A stretch of DNA of 64,000 nt from Dactylellina haptotyla (GCA_031310005.1 CM062379.1:4836001-4900000); one strand, 5' to 3'. Counted from the first letter of the stretch, positions 12,282 to 24,259 are shown. Translations and numbers: made by a program. The notes: generated from the letters alone by a model not told the origin.

Positions 12282-13124
12282 GAATATGAGCTCAAGGCCT
12301 CTCTATCTACCATGGATTTGCTAGGATGCATAGACGCATACCAAGTCTAGAAGTTTAGCTATCATCACTGGAGTCTACGAATAGAGGAAGGTTCCATTAG
12401 CGAGATTCCGTAGAGATAGTTCCTCCATCTTTGGCAGTAACCTGCCACTGTTCATACCGCAAATTCTATTGCTTACAAGTCAAGCAAAATGCCAATAGTT
12501 CGTTTGATTAAGTATCAGCAAATAAGGGTCGAATCTTAAGGCTCATTGCCATGTACATAATAATCAGCATCATTGATTGTAATAATAATACTACAAATTT
12601 ATGATAATACATCCCATTGCATAACCATCCTCAGAGAATGACAACCGTTCTGGACAAGTCTAGTGTTAGACTACTGCATAGCAACATCTATCTATATATC
12701 TACGGGTATTCTCAAAATGTTAAGAGTAATAGACAAGCCTGAACACAAGCTTATCCGTCGTGGCATTTCGTATCCAGTAACCATGTATATCTAATCCTAC
12801 GCACAAAATAGTGGGTGAAGTAGGACGTGGTATGTATGTGTCGCAGCGATGTGAACACGTGGTGAAAGATCTCATGATATTAACAATCCCTATCCCTCAT
12901 TGACATTAAAGAAAAAAAGGAACATGGTACGCCGCGTGTTTGGTGTGAGTGTCCGAGTATGTGAGAGTGCGTGAGAAAGAGAGAGAAAAGGGCGGATGAG
13001 GAGGGGGAGGAATATATAAAACAGCTTGGAGTATAATAAAAAAGAGCCGTCATGATAATAAAAATACTAAAAAACTAAAATAACCACATAACACAAAAAA
13101 CAGGACAAAACGAGCTTATTCAAC
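12282..13124. other. Convergent 3' intergenic region of SAM37 and RPS2
   Basis: AT-rich tail-to-tail spacer with short AATAAT runs around 12555-12600 and a GAGAGAA stretch near 12970-13000. It likely holds both 3' UTRs. No coding region is visible. Confidence 0.6.
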
Positions 13125-14253
13125 TTAGTAAACAGCCTTTGTCCTGAGGACATCACCAAACTCATCCAGCGGGCTTCGGGCGAGGCCTCTATCCTTCCAC
13201 AGATTTGGGGTGAGGAAACCGTAGGTGTTTCCGACGGCGACGAAGGTGGCCTTGAGGGTGTTCTCGAGGGTCTTGGTCGAACCGGAGGAGGAGGTGTATG
13301 CGTCCTGGACACCAGCGAGCTGGAGGAGACGCTTGACGGCTGGGGAGGCGACGAGGCCGGTACCACGGGGAGCTGGGATAAGCTGTAATTGATATATTAG
13401 CATATAGTTTTCTCATTTTTTTAATCTCAATGTCTCATCAGACTCGATAGCGGGGGGGGGGGTTGGTTTTGAACGTACTCTGACAGAGACGGAACCGCAC
13501 TTTCCGCTCTCCTTGGCTGGGAGAGAGTGAGGCTCTCCGAGGGAGGAGCCCCAGTAACCTCTTCTGATTGGCAAGACGGAGAGTTTGGCGATGATGATGG
13601 CGGCACGGATGGCAGTGGCGACTTCCTTGGAGGTCTTGATTCCGAGACCGACGTGGCCGTCGGAATCACCGATGACGACGATGGCCTTGAAACGGGTACG
13701 CTGACCGGCACGGGTCTGCTTCTGGACTGGCTTGATCTATTTCGTTCGTAAAAGCGTGTGATTAGCAATCTGTGTTCGTCAAGTTTTCTTCAACAATGAT
13801 ATATATCGATTTTGAATCGGAGCCAGTCTTCTATCGATTCCACTGCCCCCGTCTCAATTGGACATCGAATGGCCTCCCAAATTCCACCTCTTTCTTTAAT
13901 AACATATGTCCCACAATCCATCTCCTGCTCCGTAGTACTGGGATGTGAAAAGAGAGAAAGGAAGCAGGAAAATGTACCTTCATAACTTCATCCTTCAACC
14001 TTGGGAGGAAGAAATCAACAATCTGGTACTCCTTGATTGGTAGCGAGTGGAGGTAGATCTCCTCCATGCTCTTGATCTTTCCGGCCTTGACGAGTCTGCC
14101 GAGCTTGGTGACGGGCTGCCATTCCTTCTCGCTGTCGGTCTTGCCGCCACGACGACCTCCACGTCGTCCACGTCTTGGTCCTCTGTCGCCTCGGGATGCG
14201 AAGCCACCGGCTGGTGCTGCTGCTCCGGCTGCGGGTTTTGGTGCGTCGGCCAT
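13125..14253 (-). CDS. RPS2: 40S ribosomal protein uS5 (Rps2)
   Basis: Three exons on the minus strand: 14253-13978, 13736-13479 and 13382-13125, all joined in phase 0, giving 263 residues. It is a component of the small ribosomal subunit near the mRNA entry and decoding site. The N-terminal Arg/Gly-rich arm ([17 protein letters not shown]) is typical of eukaryotic uS5 and is a known arginine-methylation region in yeast. The S5 double-stranded-RNA-binding-like domain follows ([20 protein letters not shown]), then the C-terminal S5 fold ([20 protein letters not shown]). The product ends in KAVY. Intron 1 is 241 nt with a TGCTAATC branch-point-like site near its 3' end. Intron 2 is 96 nt and carries a run of about 11 C/G bases at 13452-13462. 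No box C/D snoRNA signature was seen in intron 1. Confidence 0.96.
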
Positions 14254-15826
14254 GTTTGTCGATTGCTGGCTTTTGTAGGGGGTGGGTGGTTTAGTGGATG
14301 GCTAAAAGGGTGAGGGTTGTCGAGGAAAAAAGGTGATTCCAACGAAGTTCTGTAGATGCCCAATAATCAAAAGAAGCTCGCTCGCAAATTTGGTGTGTTG
14401 AGTTGCTTTGGTGGTGCATTCCGGGTGCCGCTAGGCCGGATCGGGAAGATCTTATCTGATGGGCCGATAAGGGCACACCAGCCCTTCGACAACACAATCC
14501 GCCTGCCCTCACTGAAATCCCCAAACATCATCAATCAGCTTTCCCATATCCAAATACACCCCCAGGATGCCTGTATATAATATATTGTCCTGGTGTTTTT
14601 CAGATAATTCGTAAGGAATACAGGTATGCTGCTACCGCGCTATATCACTTCTTCCTGTGATATTTCAATCGCACGTTCACTCGGAGTCATCGTGCATATA
14701 TCTATCTATCCACACCTCGTCCCTTGAGATATCCATCAATATATCAGTGTAGACATACTCTAAATATCCCAAGCATCCCTCTCCGCTTTGACTTTCCCCA
14801 AAATAGCACATCCGGGGTGTGTGTTTGTGAAACACCCCTGCTGGTCAGACAGGTTAGCGTCGCACAAGGAATTTACCTTTTCATGCGGCTCCACGGGTCG
14901 CATTCTACTTTGAACCTGCATACGTTTTCCGGTTCTGGATCTGCATATCAGCAGCATTTTGACCGTTTCAACCTCGCCAAATGGAAAACGGAAAATGGAA
15001 AACGTGAATGCAACGGCTTTCTCTTTTTGGGGGGGGGGGCGTCACAGCAAATGAACAATCTGTCAGAATTCCAGAAGCTTTTGTTGGAAGGTTATTATTT
15101 GTATCGAAATGGAAAAGTGACTTCCAAGATCACCCACTCAAAATCTGATTACGGTGGCGTCGCGAATGCAAGGGCGCGGTTAAATAAACGTTCGGATTCC
15201 TATTTGACATGTTCACAAGCTGAAAGAATATTTCCATGAAAAGAATTCAAAGGCTAAGGGAGAGAATAATATGGCAGAAACCAGGAGAGAGAGTTACGAT
15301 TAACTCGTACAAGTCAGTCCTATTGTCAAAGGGAAAAGCGCTGCTCCACTCCACTTCTTCAACGAGTGTACATAGGGAACAATAATCATTACAACGAACG
15401 ATTTTGCGACCAATAATCCTCAAAGCGTGAGCGTGCAGGATCACAGTATTAAAAATATATATATTATCTGAGGAGTAGAAACGACACAAGAGAAAGACAA
15501 AAGAAATCCAAAGCAAACAACAACGGCAAGCATATTCTTTTCGACAAAAAGTACAAGCTAACACGGGATGGGAAAAGAAAAGAGTAAGAAAAAAGGGAAT
15601 ACAAGGGCGCGTGTGGCGGTAAATGTGGTATCGATATTTGTTTGTGGAAAAAAAGAGTACGTTCAGGTTGTAGAAAAAACGGAGGATTTTGTGACAATAT
15701 AATTCCTCCAAGCGCCAAAACACATTGCCCAGACCCCTCTCTTTTCTTACGAATCTTTTCTAACAAAGGAAAGGCATCAGTACAAGACGCCGGGAAAAAG
15801 AGAAAAAAAAAAAAAACCAAAATAAC
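14254..15826. other. Intergenic, RPS2 promoter and SSO1 3' side
   Basis: No supportable gene. The first part is the RPS2 promoter and leader. A 171-codon plus-strand frame at 14724-15239 has no protein-like character. A poly-G run occurs at 15031-15040. The stretch before 15827 is A-rich on the plus strand, fitting the SSO1 3' UTR. Confidence 0.5.
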
Positions 15827-17559
15827 CTACTTCTGCCATGGCTTTGTGACAACCACGACAATGATGACGATGATGATAATGATGAGCACTGTTGGAAAGG
15901 TTCTATTAGTATCCGAACTGTAATAAATCTGGGCCGAGGGTGTGTTTAAACTTACAGACGAGGAACAAGCACCACCACTTCTTTCGGCGGGCACCCTCAG
16001 CGGAGCTGATAGCAGTGTCGAGTTCCTTGACGGCGTGGCTTGTGTCTTCTTCAACCTTGGCAACTTGAGTCTCGATTGTGTCGACAGTCTCGCCCTGCTC
16101 AACGACGGCCTGGTTCATTTGTTCGAAAAGCTCAGCCAATTCGACCATGGTCTTCTCGATCTTCTGGATATCATTGTGACGGCTGCGGACTTCAGCAAGC
16201 GCAGATCTAGCAGCACCTGTTCTTCCGGAGGTTAAGGACTGTAAATTGTGTTATCTGTTAGTCCCACTGCACTTTTATAGGAAATTTTTTTGGGTAGGAT
16301 ACACGTACAGCTTGCGAGAAGATTTGCTGGTTGGCATCGCCTTCCTGAATCTCCTTCAATTCGGCATCGGTGGCATTTGGGTTGGCAATCTTGTACTGTC
16401 TGGCCATGCGCTCTCTTATTCTTCTCTGGTAGGTGACTTCAACCTGCTGATATCTGTTCAAAGTGGTCTCGAAGCTTCTCTGGATGACGCCAACCTGGCT
16501 GGACTTGTCGGGGTCGTTGCCGTTCTTGCTCTTCAGCATACGGACTCGGCCAGCCAAGGATCTGTTCATCTGAGAGAGTTCGGCAGTTGCGCTCTCAATG
16601 AGGTGGGTGGTCTCCGGGGACTCGTCGACACGGTTGAGAGACTCATGGTGAAGGTTCTCGAGTTCTCCAATCTTGTCATTGATATCGGAGTTGAGCTGTC
16701 TCAGTTCGGCGATTTCACCGAAGAAAGCCTGTGGGTTGGTAGCTTGTTGGAAGCCTTGGTTGAGGGGAGCCATTTCGTATCCTGCTTGAATAAAATTAGT
16801 TTCAGGACTAATTCTAAATTCGTGACGAAAAAAGGGTCTGGATGACCAAAAATGGCTAACATCCTTCCTCGTTTCCTCCCTTCGTCACCGATAAAATAAA
16901 ATATAAAGTTTATTGTGAAATTATTTTTTGAGAGTGAATTATCTGCATACCTCCTTGTTGGCCCTGGTAGTTTGGCTGGCCATATTGGTCATTGGGGTTG
17001 TATCCCGAGTTGTTCTGCTGCGCGTACGGGTTCTGTTGGCCGTATCTGTTTGGAAAAGTAATGATAATTAGCACCTGTGCGGATTCGGCGTAGAATCTCC
17101 GTGTTCCGGCGCGCCAAAGATCTCGAATCTAGAGAGAATCCGGATTTCGAAATTCGTGCGGGTAGGAAGGGCTGGGAATTGAGCGAGACGGTATCTCTGC
17201 GTCAATAGAGGTGCAAAACGTACTGGTACTGTCACAGAAATTAAGAACTGTCAGCAAATCTGCAAACCGGAAACCGAAAAAAAAACAACATTACTCAAAC
17301 GCACGTTGTTATGCATAATGTGCGGTATCGCGGGTGGGAAATAAGGTCACGATAGAGGAGGCTGGATTTTGAATATCGCCCTCCGATAAATATCGGGGTC
17401 TTCAATTTTGCAGCGGGCTCTAGCCTTCGCCATTACGATCTCTCTATCTCTCTCTTTTTCATTCATGAGGCGACGGGTTTGACGTGCATAACGGCCGTGC
17501 TTATGATATGATGACAGACAAACAACTCAGCGAAAGGGGGTGCCGAGACTTACACTCAT
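15827..17559 (-). CDS. SSO1: Plasma-membrane syntaxin (t-SNARE) of the Sso1/Sso2 family
   Basis: Six exons on the minus strand: 17559-17554, 17228-17224, 17045-16951, 16781-16309, 16238-15956 and 15888-15827, giving 307 residues with every phase closing. It is a Qa-SNARE that drives fusion of secretory vesicles with the plasma membrane, pairing with Sec9/SNAP-25 and Snc/VAMP proteins. The N-terminus is Gln/Asn/Tyr/Gly-rich (MSYQYGQQNPYAQQNN), as in filamentous fungi. The Habc three-helix regulatory domain spans about residues 45-160. The SNARE helix (VRSRHNDIQKIEKTMVELAE onwards, central Gln in FEQMNQAVV) spans about 205-265. A basic RRKK precedes an Ile/Val membrane anchor and a short TKPWQK tail. 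Exon 1 (6 nt) and exon 2 (5 nt, TACCA) are exceptionally small. The 5-nt exon is needed to give the correct frame and is flanked by consensus CAG and GTACGT. Confidence 0.93.
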
Positions 17560-20407
17560 TTTGAAGGAAGATGGTCGTGAACCGGGATCGTATCAAACAA
17601 TGAGAAAAGGAAGGATTCGGAGGTTGTCGGAACGGCGCGGGAAGCTGGAATGGGGCTCGACCGGCGTGGAGGATGGCAGTTTGGTGATTTGGGAGAGAAG
17701 TTGAAGGGAGGATGTGCTTTCTGGAGATCGAACGGAGGAAGCGAGTGTTAGTTCAGGTTGGGTTTCTTGGTCCGCAAAATAAAGTAGGGTGAGATTTCCG
17801 GGGGCGAAGGGCGGACGAGCGCTTTTAATTGCGTGTGTGGTGTTTGGTGGTGTTGTTTGGGGGGTTGTGCTCGATTGGGGTGTTTGACATTTCTGGCAGA
17901 ACAGAGAAAGGACGAGGAGGAAGGGGAAAGTGCCAGAGCGCCCAATAAGAGGCAAGACATGGGAATGAGTTAATCTCTTTGACAGGCCTCGCTCGTTCAC
18001 GGATTGGACTGTTCCTCTCTGAAGCAGAGTGCAACTAGTGCAAGTGCGAGGGCAAGTGGCATGGTCTTGTATTGTATTGTACTCTGTATTGCACCGTGAT
18101 ATGGGACGGCCCTCAATAGCATGATTGGTGCACTCGCCCCCCGACCTCGAAACAGCAAGACCAGCCTGGGCTTGGTGCTTCCTCGTCAACGCCCGCCAGG
18201 GGTTCTTTATTCCTCCCTCAGAAATGCATGCCAGACCGGCTGTCAAGCGTCAAGGCTCTTCCGTCGCTGGAACTGGAGCCGAGGGTGTCGAACCATTGGG
18301 CGATATAAAAAGGGCAGGAGCACCACTCGGACGGTTAGGAACTCGGACTTACTTGCGATTGCTCTCTACGGCTTCCGCTAACCCCCCGCGATTGATACAC
18401 TCGTCAAACCGAGTTGGAACTGTTTTAAACAATTTTGTTTTGATGTAAAAAGAGGCGAGCAAAGTAGAGTCGAGTCGTGGTCGGAGCCGTTCGTCGTAGT
18501 ATTAAACAATAATTATATATTATACCTGCAGTCGAACCGAAGAAGGTCGAAAGGAAGGAAAGATAAAAAGGAACTAAAAGAACAGTGTGGTGATATCCGC
18601 CGAATCCTGGGGGCCCTTTTGTTACTTATATAAATTGCTAGATAGATGCTGACGGTTCCCAGCGGGACCCAGGCGCGGAGTAGTAAGCTTAAATGGTTCT
18701 TTGAGACGGAGGCAAGTTAGCAGCTTCAGACAAGAAAGAACCTTGCGATGTTCGATGGGGCTGAGAATTTAGCTGCATAACACCCGCCGTATTTGAGTTT
18801 TTTTTTAGAGAGAAGAGTCCATCCACACAGTCTTGGTCCTCAGGCCTGAGGGAAGGGGACTCAGCCTGAAATCCAGTCGGCATTGGACTTGTCGATTCCC
18901 CATACACTTTGCTGTAGAATCCAAAAAGAAAAGAAAAAGACAAAGACATCTCTATCAGCAGCGTCGCCAGGATCCATGTCCGGATGGTGCGTACGTCTCG
19001 TCGCAGGGCTGTTTTTGGTGTAAAGTCCCTGCACCCTTGCTCCTCTCGAATCCAGCCTCACCACTGTGGGAACTTTCAACCTTCACTTCGAGTTTCTTCT
19101 TGACACATGAAGAATAAAAAGTAAAAACGTAAAAATCAGAAAAAATCAGAAAAAGACATCATGATGCCTTGTACTGAGCGGTATAGTCTTCTCTAAGATG
19201 ATAGTAGCTAAGCTGCCCGCCAAGCTGTCCGTCGTCCGACGCGCGCCCGAGAACCTCAGTCAATCTGCTGACGGCTGATAGCGGACACAACCAGCAAAGA
19301 CCTTCCTCCAACTCGTTAACACACTGGCCCGTTTTGCCTCCTTCCGGCTACCATAAACGCCTACGACTCCACTCGCCTATCATATCTCTTTAGCTCCAAT
19401 CATCTTTTCAAGCAAAATGTCCATATGCAAAAAAGAAAGTTTCCCCTAGAGAGTACCTTTTTCATTGAAAGATGCCTGTGCTACAAAGAATATTGTGCCC
19501 AGCATGCAGTTTGCAGCATCTGCCGGTAAAACCAGTAGAGATCCGGCCTACATGTCAGGACCATAAATGCAGACAATGTAGCTCTCTCATAAGCCTCGGA
19601 GCTTGGCCCACAGGTTGGATACTATATTCCCAATTTAGATCTGTGTTCCTTCCCCGCCTCTCCCCTCTCCACCCGATATGCTTCCCTTCCACGCACGTAC
19701 GCAAGCCCGATTTTCTCTACTCGGAACTATCGAAACCAAAAAAAATAAAAATACGGTGCCTCAAACGGATCATTTCTTACCCAAAGGTATCATTGTTCCG
19801 ACCGCGAGGAACGGAGGGTTTTTCCTTTTCCACTCCTCCAACAATCATGATACATTACTAGAACAGCTTGGCAAAACATGCAAGCCTTTTTTTCCTGCTA
19901 TTCCTCCTTACTATACGATGGATGGGTAATGATGGCCCGTGGGTTCCACTGTATATTCGATATCCTCCTGCATCCGAAGATAAAAACCCAGGAACGGTCA
20001 ACTCGAACCGAATAGCTCCTTTAACTTTTTTTATTTTTTTATTTTTTTATTTTTTTTTGGTTTCGACTTTCTTCCAAACATTTCAGTTGGAATAAGAAAA
20101 AAAGAAAGATTAAAATTCGTAATACGTAGTAGACAGGACCTTATGATCATCCTACCAAAGCCGTGGGAAAGAAACACGCAAGCTCTCTTCGTTGGGTTCG
20201 TTGCGAAAAGTTCCGGCCCTCGTTGACTTAGTTAAATGCAAATTTGGACTATTGTTCTTCGTTTTCCTTCGTATTCGGTTTCGCCTTTCTTCCCTGTTTC
20301 ACACCCGAGCGAGAAAGCCCCAGTCCACCGCTTAGTGCCCAGGCTCATCTGCATCTTTGTGCTCAGGAAGAAAGAAAAGTATTTTTATAGCATCTCAGGA
20401 GAATATC
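17560..20407. other. Intergenic, SSO1 leader/promoter and spacer
   Basis: Just upstream of SSO1 the minus strand is pyrimidine-rich, suiting its leader. A 217-codon minus-strand frame at 17593-18246 has no family resemblance. Around 20020-20060 there is a long T-rich run. Pyrimidine-rich DNA at 20260-20340 precedes the small gene at 20408. No other gene is supportable. Confidence 0.5.
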
Positions 20408-20630
20408 ATGTCACTCGGCATTGCGGATGTCGCAAGATTGATTGCCGTCGGCATCTTCTCGCCACAGGTCTATGCTGCCCGCCTTGCTTACTCTATGATC
20501 ACACCTCCAAAGACCTCGCATAACCAGCCAGATACTGGGCATCGGTCTGCGGGAGCGCGAAAAGGTCTTTGAGAATCCGTCTACGCCAGCACAGGCAGCC
20601 TACGCTTACGTCTCCACCTATTTCCGCTAG
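20408..20630 (+). pseudogene. Small conserved-looking gene with an apparent +1 frame change
   Basis: ATG 20408 opens a frame reading MSLGIADVARLIAVGIFSPQ then VYAARLAYSMITPPK, which looks like a real folded or membrane-associated start. That frame ends at TGA 20570-20572. From about 20510 a different frame on the same strand becomes the convincing one: ILGIGLREREKVFENPSTPA then QAAYAYVSTYFR and TAG at 20628-20630. The switch falls around CCAAAGACC (20510-20518). A short intron with a poor donor (GTCTAT, 64 nt) could also join the frames, but its content itself reads as coding. So this is a one-base frameshift (true mutation or sequence error), programmed shifting, or an odd intron. The product would be about 50-75 residues. 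I do not recognise the family. Confidence 0.5.
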
Positions 20631-21141
20631 GGCGATCGATCTGCGATAGCACCAGTTGCGAAGAGGCCAAGGACCTGGAATGTTACCTCGCCCACCCAGC
20701 TTCTAAAAACGGCTCTTATATCGCTAGTAATATGGGGAGGCACAAAACTCCCCGGTTCTCTCGTCTCTCGTGTAAAAAATTAAGCTTGCGTCCGTTGATA
20801 GTACGCAACTCGATATATATGCGCGTATATTATATTAACAGCACGTAAAGGAATAAAATAAAAGGCACCGCCGCCTACGTAATCGACGTGAACAAAAGGG
20901 AGCACGCACATGCACAATTCCCCAATGGTAAACAAACATCATGCACTCCGGTCTTACAACAGAGTCGCAATTCGGATATTTTTCTTTTCATTATTTATTC
21001 GTACTCTTCAATCACATGCACCACCCATTACCGGGGTATCTAAAACGTAATTAACCTTAAAAACATATTTCCGTACAAAAAGTCCTTTCTCATATAAGAC
21101 CTCACAAGCGAAAACGGCGTATGCATGGGCATGCATGCGCT
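20631..21141. other. Intergenic, 3' sides of two convergent genes
   Basis: AT-rich spacer holding the likely 3' UTR of NPT1 (minus) and of the small gene at 20408. There are TATATATA-like runs near 20813-20836. No gene seen. Confidence 0.55.
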
Positions 21142-22877
21142 TCACCCCCATCGCTTCGTCTCATCTACCACCTTCCCACTCTCGGTGTACCCCAACCGCT
21201 CCTTGACCTTCTCAACAGTAGCCTTATCTCCTGTATTCTTGCCAATGTTATCGCTAATCTTCACGGCCGCGTGTCCCGCCGCAGACGAGAGCTTGATAAC
21301 GATATTTAATGGCGTCGATTTGGACCCGTCACTCTTGTGCGTAAAATCGTCTAGAAAGTTACGTCAGCTCCCGTATACCGTATAAATTAATCGATCAACG
21401 AGAAGGAATAAAAAGCCAAGTGAATTTGCTTACTCGTAAGATAAGTACCGATCCCAAACGACGGAATCAACCCATGCTTCTCCGCACATGCCTTATACTT
21501 CAACACCAACTCCGTGGTCAGCGAATCGCTAAATACCACGGCCTTATTCTCAACTCCAATCTTGTCGTAAAAATCGCTGATCCACTTGACATAGTTCTCG
21601 GGATCCCCAGAATCCTGTCTGATACCCGTGAAGATTTCAGCGTATGTCTTCCCCTTGGCCGCGGGGAGGGGACACGGCTTGGAGAAGCTGCGTAAGAATT
21701 CCTCGGTGCCAAATGTATCCGTCAGTGCGATGGCGAGGACGCCTGGGCCAAAGGTATCTGTCCATTTAAGGAGACCTTGCTCGCTGGCGTCTTCGTAACG
21801 TTCGTTTTCAGCTGCGATTCCCATGAACCATTCGTGCGCTACTGTGCCAACAGGGTTCAAGTTGTGACTTTTTATCCCCATAACCAATCAGTATAACCCG
21901 ATCTCTTCGCAGTGTGATCTGGTACACAAATAAGAGAACTCACAGATGGCAAAAGTGGACGTTGCTGGAACTGTTGAATTTGCCCGCGTACTCCGGATTC
22001 TCCTTGAAATCCTCGCCGGCCTTCATAAGTCCTTGCAGTACGAGATCCTGAGCGTGATAACTCCTTCGCCGGCGGGTTCCAAATTCCGTAAACGCTGCTC
22101 CATTCTTCAACAAGATCTCAGCCTTCTTATATGCATTTTCTGTATCACGGTCACCCGTATCAGCACATCAACCTCGCCTTCTATATGTCAATTGGTAGTA
22201 AGAAAAACTAACCAAACTGCCCGTCGTAATCCCAATCCGTATCCACGAAGCGGAAGAACGCCTCGCTCACCAGCACGAGAAGGGGGATCTCGTAGAGTAT
22301 TGTCTCCACCCATTTGCCCTTAACGTCCAGCGTGACCTCCCCGGCGTCGTCTGGGCCCGGTCCACCGACGAATGTGAATTCGACCTGCGTGGCTGGGTGG
22401 AACCTGAATTTCTTGAGGTAGGCGATGTAGGTGGCTGGAAGATAGGGACATTTATCGCGGAGGAAGGCTTCTTCCGGTTCTGTCAATGCGAGATCAGACA
22501 GTTCTACAGTAGAGCTGTGGTTAGTGGGTCTGATGGTTGAAGCTTTGTATTTTCGCGGGGACATACTGCCAATCTGAATGTTGAGCCAATCGAACGCCTT
22601 GCGGTTGAGTTTGAGATGCGGCGTTCGGTTCGTGTAGTGGTAGGTAACATCTGCGGAAGCTGTCAGTACGGGAGAACCTTACCGGTGCGTCGACGCTGCA
22701 CTGGCGTGTAACGCAATTTAACCGGGGTGGCGGCGGTTGGGGAGGAGGGTCTAGCTTACCGGTCTCCGGATAGTGTTTGAGAACCGCGCATTGCATGGTC
22801 AACTTGTATAGATCCGTATCAAGGATCGAGCAAATGCCTTCCGGCAGCGCCATGGTGTTCTGCGAAGTTGTCGCCAT
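21142..22877 (-). CDS. NPT1: Nicotinate phosphoribosyltransferase
   Basis: Six exons on the minus strand: 22877-22760, 22650-22567, 22503-22213, 22139-21944, 21867-21434 and 21350-21142, giving 443 residues. It converts nicotinate and PRPP to nicotinate mononucleotide, using ATP to raise efficiency, in the Preiss-Handler NAD salvage pathway. The N-terminal ILDTDLYKLTMQCAVLKHYP is the family signature. The central GTVAHEWFMG holds the catalytic histidine that is phosphorylated in this family. RQDSGDPENYVKW, VFSDSL and FGIGTYLTND line the PRPP and nicotinate pocket. The C-terminus NIVIKLSSAAGHAAVKISDN is canonical. Length matches yeast Npt1 (~430). The fourth intron (21868-21943) ends in an A-rich GATAAAAAG acceptor rather than a pyrimidine tract; it was chosen because it gives gap-free alignment with the remembered yeast sequence around the catalytic region. 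Confidence 0.94.
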
Positions 22878-23695
22878 GTTTTACGAGGTTGTGGGGGTTT
22901 ATTCTGGGGGTTTCCTAGTTTTTTCGGAAGATGATACAGAAAGAAGATTTGAAATCGGTACAAACAAAGAAGAAGAAGAGAAGGACCCTGACGACAAAAC
23001 AATGCCAGTGGACCTTATATAAAATATGCTCCTCTCAGCTGCCTGTCCAGTGGAATCCGCCGATGGGTTATTTCTTTGTCACCAGTAGCGCAGCCGTCAT
23101 TCCTGGAATTATGAGCCTTGTTTTCTTGTTTTCTGAGTACTCCCATCGCCGGCGGTTTGGCATTCTCGTCCCCACGTGTGGTTGCCAAAAGAGTAGGTAG
23201 AAAGGATTCGATTCGCGACTGGAAAATTATTTGCCTATCGCTTTTGGCGATAATGTTCGTAGCCGAAGAAGCTAAGCTCCGATGCGGTTCACTGCATTAA
23301 GGCCGACTCACTCGCTGCACCCCACGCCTGCCTCCCCTGCCTTGCCTTGCCTTTCTTTGAGCCTTCTGGGCGACCAAAGACACCGTGGACGACAAGTGCA
23401 AGCCATCGTCCGGCGACACTCCGACGAATTATTGGCGAGAATGCGTCAATCAGGATCGGTGATGGGATTGGAGGGCGGTTCTAGGTAGCTGGATCCTTGA
23501 GCGTAGGAGGTGAGGCTGCCGGATGACATCAATTGATCAAGCAGCATGTTAACATTCTTCTCTTCAGCTCCAACACATCTCCGCGTCGCACGGGGAGGTC
23601 CGATTGGGCCTTCGCACCGGGTGCGTTCACCAGCGCTGCGGGCGGCGGGTGGCATCTTAAAACTCAAGCTGATATAATATAATCTTGTGTATTAA

Positions 23696-23715
23696 AGCTC
23701 GCGAGCTCGCGAGCT
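23696..23715. repeat. Perfect 20-bp palindrome of alternating GAGCTC/CGCG units
   Basis: The run reads identically on both strands and is made of overlapping AGCTCGCGAGCT units. It lies about 0.8 kb upstream of NPT1 and about 0.5 kb beyond the end of the CFEM-like gene. It could be a dimeric-protein binding site or simple sequence. Confidence 0.7.
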
Positions 23716-23888
23716 CATGCAGCCCGAAACGCAACGGCGTGTTACTATCGAAACGACGTGATAACTTCGATAACCGCGCTGTGGCTGTGCGTATGACATT
23801 ATTGAATCAAACGTTGGTTACTCATCCTTTTGACTCTCGCAAAACAAAACCCAAGGAAAAGTAAAAAAATGATATAAATATCTAGTGC

Positions 23889-23906
23889 GATGATGATGAT
23901 GATGAT
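23889..23906. repeat. (GAT)6 microsatellite
   Basis: Six perfect GAT units in an AT-rich 3' spacer, outside any coding region. Confidence 0.8.
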
Positions 23907-24259
23907 ATGAAATATGTACATTATTGCTCGGCTAGCCTTCCAATCGAAAGCGTGCATCCGAGCATATGTCAGCGGGCATACGCTCCACCATTATCACCAT
24001 ATCCATAGTCTGGGAGCAGTGTAAACGGCAGAGCGATTAACATTAAAAGGAAAGTAAGAGATATGATGACTCTAGTTAGTATACTTAGGAGGGAAAAATA
24101 TTCAACAAAGTAAAAAGAAACGAAAAGAAAAGAGAAAAAAAGGGGGGGAAATGAAGCTAAAAAGTAGCCGCTAAAATGCAAGATGAAAGGATCGAATGAA
24201 AATTAAAAAGAAATATATCGAGCCGAATTTGCTTCCTTCCTTCACGACATATCATAACA

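Larger units (their letters stand above)
22878..24259. other. Intergenic, NPT1 promoter and spacer
   Basis: Holds the NPT1 upstream region. The 20-bp palindrome (23696-23715) and a GAT run (23889-23906) are listed separately. No coding region with family resemblance was found. Confidence 0.5.

Noticed and set aside
13737-13977. Possible snoRNA in the first RPS2 intron
   Set aside because: Ribosomal-protein introns often host snoRNAs, but no box C (RTGATGA) and box D (CTGA) pair was found on the transcribed strand.
14724-15239. 171-codon plus-strand open frame between RPS2 and SSO1
   Set aside because: Contains a poly-Gly run from a G tract and lacks any recognisable domain; it lies in the spacer expected to hold UTRs.
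17593-18246. 217-codon minus-strand open frame upstream of SSO1
   Set aside because: Composition is low-complexity leader-like, with no domain or family resemblance; it overlaps the expected SSO1 promoter and leader.
20428-20540. Canonical intron explaining the frame switch in the small gene at 20408
   Set aside because: No donor matching GTRNGT is present between the start and the frame switch; the only in-frame solution needs a GTCTAT donor and would remove sequence that itself reads as coding.
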